64,000 bases of DNA from Eunapius fragilis (Eukaryota; Porifera; Demospongiae; Spongillida; Spongillidae). Shown in pieces: positions 57,610-64,000 of this stretch. The notes below the pieces were generated by a model. The model searched no databases. It was not told the origin of the DNA and saw only the letters and a program-made list of their open reading frames with translations. The position numbers were made by a program, and so were the translations under genes. Where the stretch lies: NCBI GenBank assembly GCA_963681505.1, contig OY811977.1, positions 4,648,264 to 4,712,263 of the forward strand, read 5' to 3'. Every line of letters starts with the position of its first letter. The first letter of the stretch is position 1.

Positions 57610-59639
57610 TGTCGCTATCAAATGTTTATTGATAATAAGTACTTGTATTGTGTATATCTCAATCTTGAAATAAGACATTGTTGACAATGGATTTTCATAA
57701 ATGATGAACATGCATTCATCATACTTTTCTCATAGATTTCATGATATTAATGAACCATGTTTTGTGTATCTCTATCTAAAAATTATACATATGGTTTAAC
57801 GTGGATGGTTTGTAATGAATCAGAAAAGATACTAAACTCAGTGAAACTAGTAATAGATAGATTCAGGGTTAAAAGTCGTTATCAAGATTTTATTGATACA
57901 TCTATTTTAAATATCTCATGTTAGATCAGGAACACAGTAGACTAAATTTATTATACTACTGTCAACACATCATTTGAGACGGGTTCTCATAAATCATGAA
58001 CATTCAAGATTAAATATACTCATACGACCATGTGTATGAACGGTTGATTATCATAATAAATGAATATGCTAGATTAAATATCCTCATAATTGCAAGTTAT
58101 ACGAACTGGTAAATGTTGAGGATTAAAAGTCGTCAGATGAGTTTGCCCAAAACTGTCATGACCATGGGATAAAGTATTAATCTATGAATTGATATATTCT
58201 AAAAAATTATTTTTGATATGATACAAGATACAATTATAGAACATACCAAACACACCAAAACATGAATTAATCTTGAGGGCAATATCTGGAGATTATAACA
58301 CTCACATTGGCCCTTACTAGGTTCAGATTGAGCCCGCCGACCATACAGCTCTGATAGAACAGCAGATTAGGGCGAATAGTTACGCTGTTATAACGATTAT
58401 TTAAAAATCATCGTACAGGTATTGTTAATAAGAAATAGCATTTATCTTTAATTAAAAATCGTTTCTCATAAATGATAATAATGCTAGATCTCAGGTTTAG
58501 CTATTTGTAGTATCTTAAATGTTTATATAATAACAAGTAATGTTTTAATGATTAACAGTCGTCATGATTCTACAGCATTTGGAATATCTCAATACAGCAC
58601 TTATCTTAATCAATCAAAAATTAATCATTTCATCGTTACACATCAAAATTAACTAAAGGTTTATTTGTCAAATTTAGTTATCGTTATACTGCGTGCAAAT
58701 CTCAAAGTGGAAATAACACTCATGGTTTAAAATGGTTCCATTATCATATGCAATGAACATGCTAGACTAAACATACTAACCCCATACTAACCAGTATGGA
58801 TTGAATGTCGTTATGATTTAAGGATTGAATGTCGTTATGATTATTATGTTCGTAATATCTCAAACTAGAAATAACCATTACCGTATACAGCTAGGTGCGC
58901 ATGCTAAAAATAACAACGGATTAAAGAATAGAAACAACCATACAGCATTCTATGAATGAACCATCGATGTGTCGCTACCAGTAGGGATCACTGGCCACTT
59001 TTGCTACAATTACATTACCGGGCATAACCAATGTAATGGTAGGGCTGTTTGTTATTTCATAAGCTTCCATGTAGTTACGGCAGTGGCTTGAGACGATAAC
59101 TGAGGTTATTTGAAGCAACTGGTGACGTCGAAATTGAGGTGACCTATTTAAGGGGTTCCACCCGGGAACTATACCTCCATATCTTTTATTCAGTACAAAT
59201 AATTAAACAAGATATAATAAAAGCGGGTTCTTATGGCCTTCTAGAATATAAAATTCTTAGATGTATAAGGCTACTATAAATGATCTAACCCGAATAATGG
59301 TTTGATTACACACTGCTCTTAAATTCATTGTAACATACCGGCTGGACTCAACAGCTCGGAGGTTATTTCTTACCTTCTACGGCCGGTAAAGGGAAAGGGG
59401 AGGAGACGGGGTGTACCCGAGTAAGATTCATGGGCAATCTAATACTTTTACGACCAAACTTCTGCTGCTAAGCTTATAATATTCCCTAGCGAAGTGGAAA
59501 GGACCACATTTTCATTGCTTGCAACTGTGACAGTTGTTTAGCTGCATCTCAACGTAAAACACACCACAACAATAGAAAGGATCATTTATGGAGACTGAAT
59601 CAAGCAGTTTATGCTATTTCAAATAATCCATGGCAAAAA

Positions 59640-60650
59640 TGGGTTATTAGTACTAGTGAGATGACAATCATGTGTAACTCGTCATTTACAAATTGTTTAG
59701 GATGGTTTGTTATAAATCAAAATGCATTAAACATACTAACTTAACAGATATAGATTTAATGGTGTGATTATTAAAAGCCGCAATCCTGAATTTTATGATA
59801 CTGAATGTACTGAAAATATCACAAAGTAGTAACACTTACGGTTTATCAACCATGAACATCCTAGATCTAATCCAAATATAACCCTCATTGATATAAATTT
59901 ACTTAGTAGTAACGTTGTAATTAAAAGTCGTTATCGTGATTTTAATGAGAGTACACATAATGAGATTACTTATGTTTTAAGATGGTATATCATGGACCGT
60001 GAACAATGTACATGAATATACTTATAGATATAGATATACTAAGTAGTAGCATTGTGATTAGTAAACATCGTCATCACGATTTTAATGATAGTACGTGGAT
60101 AGTGAATATCTCAAAGTGTAAATAACACTGATGGTTGATCATGTTTATGAACATGGAAGAATGCATTATTAATAGTCGTTATCATGATTTTGATGACACT
60201 ACATAAAATTAAAGTGGAAGTTACATGTGGCTTAAATATGGTTTTAGATGGTTTTTTACAAACCATGAACATACTAATCTAAATGGGTAGTGATTATAGA
60301 AAGCTGTAATCATGATTTTTTATGATACTACATGTTGTGAGAATGTATCGTAGTGGAAGTAACACTTGTGGAATAAGGTGCATTATAATCAAGCATGAAC
60401 ATGTTAGATCAAATCGAAATAGATACTACCGTACACTACCTGTTAGAAACCCACCCCCCCCCTCCGCCCCCAAAGCGCGAGATTGAAACTTGAGACTTGA
60501 AGCTTGAAACTTGAAGCTGTAATCATGATTTTTATGATACTACATGTTGAGAATATATCATAGCGGAAGTAACACTTGTGGTTTAAGGTGCATTACAATC
60601 AAGCATGAACATGTTAGATCAAATCGAAATAGATACTACTGTACACTACC
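59640..60650 (+). repeat. Degenerate satellite block with two copies of a 170-bp variant
   Basis: Core blocks GATTATTAAAAGTCGTTATC, ATGATTTTAATGATACTACA, GAATATCTCAAAGTG, AAGTAACACTTATGG, TTTATCATAAACCATGAACA and GCTAGATTAAAT recur at about 120-180 bp. 60300-60480 and 60510-60690 are two close copies that include the start of the adjoining MITE (TACACTACCTGTTAGAAACC). Confidence 0.85.
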
Positions 60651-60911
60651 TGTTAGAAACCCCCTCCCCCCTCCGCCCCCCTAACGCAAGAGATTGAAAC
60701 TTTTTAAAATCACAGTAACTCATTAACCATTTACACTAGCGCCTACCTTTTTCAAACATCCTGGACAGGAATAGTAGTCCTACAAAATTTTGAAAGAGGT
60801 AAGCGCTAGCGTAAATAGTTACTGAATTACAGTGATTTTTAAAAGTACCCATTTTTTCAATCTCGCGCATTTGGGGCGGAGAGGAGGGGGGGGGGGGGGT
60901 TCAACAGGGCG
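60651..60911. mobile_element. Foldback MITE with C/G-rich ends
   Basis: Left CCTGTTAGAAACCCCCTCCC and right (reversed) CCTGTTGAACCCCCCCCC. The inner arms match over about 100 bp: GAGATTGAAACTTTTTAAAA, TTTACACTAGCGCCTACCTT versus the reversed right arm GCGAGATTGAAAAAATGGGT and TTTACGCTAGCGCTTACCTC. The loop is about 50 bp. A truncated relative lies at about 60444-60500. No coding potential. Confidence 0.75.
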
Positions 60912-61013
60912 TTTACGGTACAAGTATTGGGAATATGCCAAAGTGGAAGTTGCAATTATGGTTTAAGATGGTTTGTTATAAACTCTGAACATGCAAGATG
61001 AAATCGAAATGTA

Positions 61014-61935
61014 TCATGAACCGCATACGATAGTAGTTCCTATATAGGAATTGACCCGAGTCGTGAAGATCATTAAAAAAACGCGACCATCGTAAAACTC
61101 GCGTAGTAAGAAACGGATAGTTTAGCTCCTTGTTCCTATCGATCCAGAAGGCAAAGACGGTCATTTTAATGTTTTGTTCCAGTCTTCAAACTTTTTGCTT
61201 TAAGAGAACAATTCGTGTTTTTCCTCGTCCCCAGACCAATTCATATCCGTCGTCGTCGTCGTCGTTTAATTCTTCTCGGGTGAGTATAACTCCGGATAGG
61301 AATGGTTTTAAAGAGCGCAAATTATACCAATCGCTTTAGAAGGACATCTTCAGGTATTAGATATATGAATAAAGCATAGAACTGATATACGTAATGATTA
61401 CGTAATGCGTAGTGTAAAATAGAAGCGTTCCCATGGCGACATTTACGTATATTTAGAATTGTGCAAACAAAAGAGAAGAGCTAAACAACGAAACGACGAG
61501 TCAGAATTCTCCCGCGTTCCTTACAGTGATCCCAAATAAAAGCGGGCGTCTGCTCGTGACGGGTAATTTGGGGTGGGGGGGGGGGGGGGGGTGGGCACTT
61601 GCTATATTAATAATCGATAAAAAATGATAATAAAAAAATAGAGGAAACAAGTAAAGAAAAACATTCTCTAACGAGAAAGTTGGTGGGATATAGGAATTGG
61701 AGGCAATGGTGGTGTAAAAAGGAAGGGAACAAGGTTTTGAGAAAAGGGTAATGAGACAAAAAAATCCTATATTTAGCACGTGTAAATGTAGCAGAACCAA
61801 AAGAAGTGCTAAACATAGGATTTTTGTCTCATTACCCTTTTCTCAAAACCTTGTTTCCTTCCTTTTTACACCACCATTGCCTCCAATTCCTATATCCCAC
61901 CAACTTTCTCGTTAGAGAATGTTTTTCTTTACTTG
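61014..61935 (-). mobile_element. Hairpin element, copy 3
   Basis: Reverse-strand copy of the 0.92-kb element, with the large foldback at about 61650-61935, a G-rich run (61575-61591), a (GTC)n tract (61247-61265) and the 3' stem near 61020-61045. The 3' end carries a 4-base insertion in the stem and reads GTTCATGA rather than GTTCCTGA. It is again preceded by A and followed by T on the element strand. Confidence 0.88.
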
Positions 61936-63000
61936 TTTAACATACTATCGTAATAATGTAATGAGTAGTTGTGTTGTGATTATTAAAAGCCGTAATCTTG
62001 GTTTTTATGATACGACATTATCTCAAAGTGGAAGTAACACTTATGGCTTATCATCAACCAAGAACATCATAGATCAAATCGAAAAAGATGAAACATAGTA
62101 CACTCATTGATATAGATTTACTAAGTAGTAAAGGTATGATAATTAAAAGTTGTTATCGTGATACTACATGTATTGTGAATATCTCGAAGTGGAAATATTA
62201 TTTATGGTTTAAGATACTTTATCATAAATCATGTATCTGCAAGATTAAATTACATACTACCATCATAGATCAAGATTTAATAGATATGATGTGATTATTA
62301 AAAGCCGTTTTATGACATTACAGGTGTTGTGAATATCTCATAGTGGAAGTAACACATGGTTTAAGATGGCAAGGTAGAATGGATTATCAACTACCCTCAG
62401 ATTCAGGAATAATAGTGTGATTATTAAATGTCATTATCGTGATTTTAATGACATATGTTGTGAATATGTCAATCTAGACATAAATAATTATCAACAATTA
62501 ATCAAAATATATAGAACATACTATATCATAGATTTATAAATATTAAGTTGTATTGTTTGATTATTAAAAGTCGTTATCCTGATTTTAATGATACTACATG
62601 TATTGTGAGGAAGTAACACTTATCGCTTAAGACGGTTTATCATAAACCATGAACAGACAGAATGGATAAAGCACACTACCCTCAGATCTAGCTAGTATTA
62701 CTAAGTATAATAGTGTGATTATTAAATGTCGTTATCATGATTTTACACTTAAATTTAATCTAGCATGTTCATGATTTATGAGAACCCATCGTAAAAGATT
62801 AGTGCTGACGATGTATGATTAAAACACTTGATCTTACACGATATTTCTAGATATTCGCAATACATTAAAATCTTGATAACGACTTTAACACTGATACCAT
62901 TACTATTTAGTATATCTACAACTATGATCCTTCTACAATAAGATTTAAAATAGTTTATGATAAACCATCCATGTTAAACCATAAGTGAGTATGGAAGAGA
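61936..63000 (+). repeat. Degenerate satellite block
   Basis: Starts of the core (GATTATTAAA or GATAATTAAA) lie at about 62138, 62293, 62419, 62559 and 62717, spacings 155, 126, 140 and 158. After about 62750 the orientation flips (AATCTAGCATGTTCATGATT, GATATTCGCAATACATTAAA). No gene. Confidence 0.85.
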
Positions 63001-64000
63001 AAATGGGTCTTGTGCATTTTATATTATAACATAAAATTCAAATCGATATATCTTCCGAAATATTATTGCTATCGGGTTCCTATTTTTAACACAACATTAC
63101 TATATGTGAAAATCCATTCTGGTGCTTTTACATGCGGAATACCGACGTTACAAGGTCCGATGCCCCCCATTGAGTTCAAAACGGCTACATCTCCAAGTAG
63201 GAACCTCCAAATCAGTTCAAATTTGATACATACGTACAAGGGTCCTGTCGCTATTGATTTGATCTGTTCGTTAATTTTTACTTTATCCGTTACGGGGATA
63301 CAACTGTGCAAAGTAATCGCATATTTCCCGGTGGTTTCGCGCAATTACAGCTGTACATAAATATGCAATTACTTCCTGTTAAATAGGTAACTGTGTCATC
63401 GCCCATCTATATACACTGTACAACAAGTACGGCGTTTTCGCTTCTTGCAAACATCTGGTTCTGTTCCCCATCTTGGCTTCTTCAATATAGCGAACAGAAG
63501 CTAAAGATTCGCACTACGTGGATTCAGCTGCCACAACACGGTACAAGGCCTACTAATACGTGCACTAGAAATCGAGCGGTCAAACTACTTGAGTTCCAAT
63601 CCATTTATGCGTGCACAACGTTATAGAGCATAAAAGTGCACAGTGTCTGGGGCTAGCGTAGTCTGAAACGCAACCCTTCCTTTTTGATTTCTGCACACGC
63701 GCAGATGTATCAAACTTGCACCCCTTTGTAGCTATACACACACTCACATACACACACAACTCCAGATCAGAGCAATTGGAGTCGTTTAATTCTTTCAGAA
63801 TGCTCCCTCATGCTTAGCTTGCAATTGATGTAATTCCCATTGTGCTTGGCACAGGTAATTGTTTGCCCAAATGGGGTCAGGCAACAGCCAGCCAGTCAGG
63901 TGTAAGAGATGATTGGAACCAAGGTTACCATTTGGTTAGCTCACACCTTGACGCTGGACAAGGTAAGGGTTACGGTAGAAGCACAAAGAGTGATGCCTGC
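63001..64000. other. No gene recognised
   Basis: More balanced composition. Open frames on both strands at 63010-63360 and one at 63393-63626 show no motif I recognise and no splice support. Short CA-rich stretch at about 63735-63755. Confidence 0.4.

Larger units (their letters stand above)
55718..59618. repeat. Satellite-rich block, copy 2 (right part)
   Basis: Matches 45898-48691 from AATATAAAAGTACTCATACT to GCAGTTTATGCTAT with scattered substitutions and short indels, apart from the inserted hairpin element at 56691-57609. The left 13 bp of this copy lie at 50884-50896, on the other side of the TTAA transposon. Confidence 0.9.

Noticed and set aside
63069..63344. 91-codon minus frame (MRETTGKYAITLHSCIPVTD)
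   Set aside because: Reads smoothly but has no recognised motif, no splice support and an overlapping plus-strand frame of similar length.

Overview
This is a eukaryotic, AT-rich, repeat-dominated window. It shows introns with GT/AG borders, no bacterial gene layout, and at least ten kinds of DNA or LTR transposon, most of them broken. The internal 28S rRNA fragment and the repertoire (piggyBac, hAT, MULE with a Ulp1 protease, Crinkler-type NTPase, BEN-domain gene) suggest a marine invertebrate, perhaps a sponge. That organism call is inference; no species can be named from the sequence alone.

Layout. 0-2.4 kb: a spliced minus-strand gene ending in a BEN domain. 2.4-3.6 kb: an array of about 14 units of 71 bp built on TTCTTATAAGA palindromes. 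3.6-7.3 kb: a 5'-truncated, frameshifted Ty3/gypsy element. 7.3-7.9 kb: nested inverted-repeat elements, one with an internally amplified 32-bp unit. 8.7-9.3 kb: two exons of a gene that splice in frame. 9.5-11.3 kb: a frameshifted P-loop NTPase pseudogene. 12.4-16.0 kb: a piggyBac element with terminal repeats and TTAA target duplication. 16.7-18.0 kb: a perfect 130-bp palindromic MITE next to a small BED-finger hAT-like relic. 18.0-20.3 kb: a duplicated unit whose second copy is split by a 1.35-kb element carrying a RecQ-like helicase fragment.

20.5-35 kb: mostly a long interspersed repeat (two forward copies), an inverted duplication, a decayed hAT transposase, a hairpin element and degenerate satellite DNA. 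36.0-39.5 kb: a MULE-type element with 43-bp inverted repeats, pieces of a transposase and a Ulp1-like protease. 39.5-44.5 kb: satellite and reverse copies of the long repeat. 44.5-45.9 kb: an isolated 1.34-kb internal piece of 28S rRNA. 45.9-48.7 kb and 50.9-59.6 kb: two copies of a satellite-rich block. The second copy was split by a 4.8-kb TTAA-flanked transposon (50.9-55.7 kb) and by a 0.92-kb hairpin element (56.7-57.6 kb); the first copy preserves both empty sites. 59.6-63 kb: satellite, a foldback MITE and a third hairpin element. 63-64 kb: nothing recognised.

The most interesting items are the 4.8-kb TTAA transposon, whose long transposase (Cys-rich and GRPRK N-terminus, acidic 21-residue repeats, DDE-like core, zinc finger, SAP C-terminus) I cannot place with certainty; the three A^T-inserted hairpin elements with a CTGA end; the helicase-bearing element; and the rRNA fragment. 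Little here looks like an active host gene except the BEN gene and perhaps the two-exon fragment.
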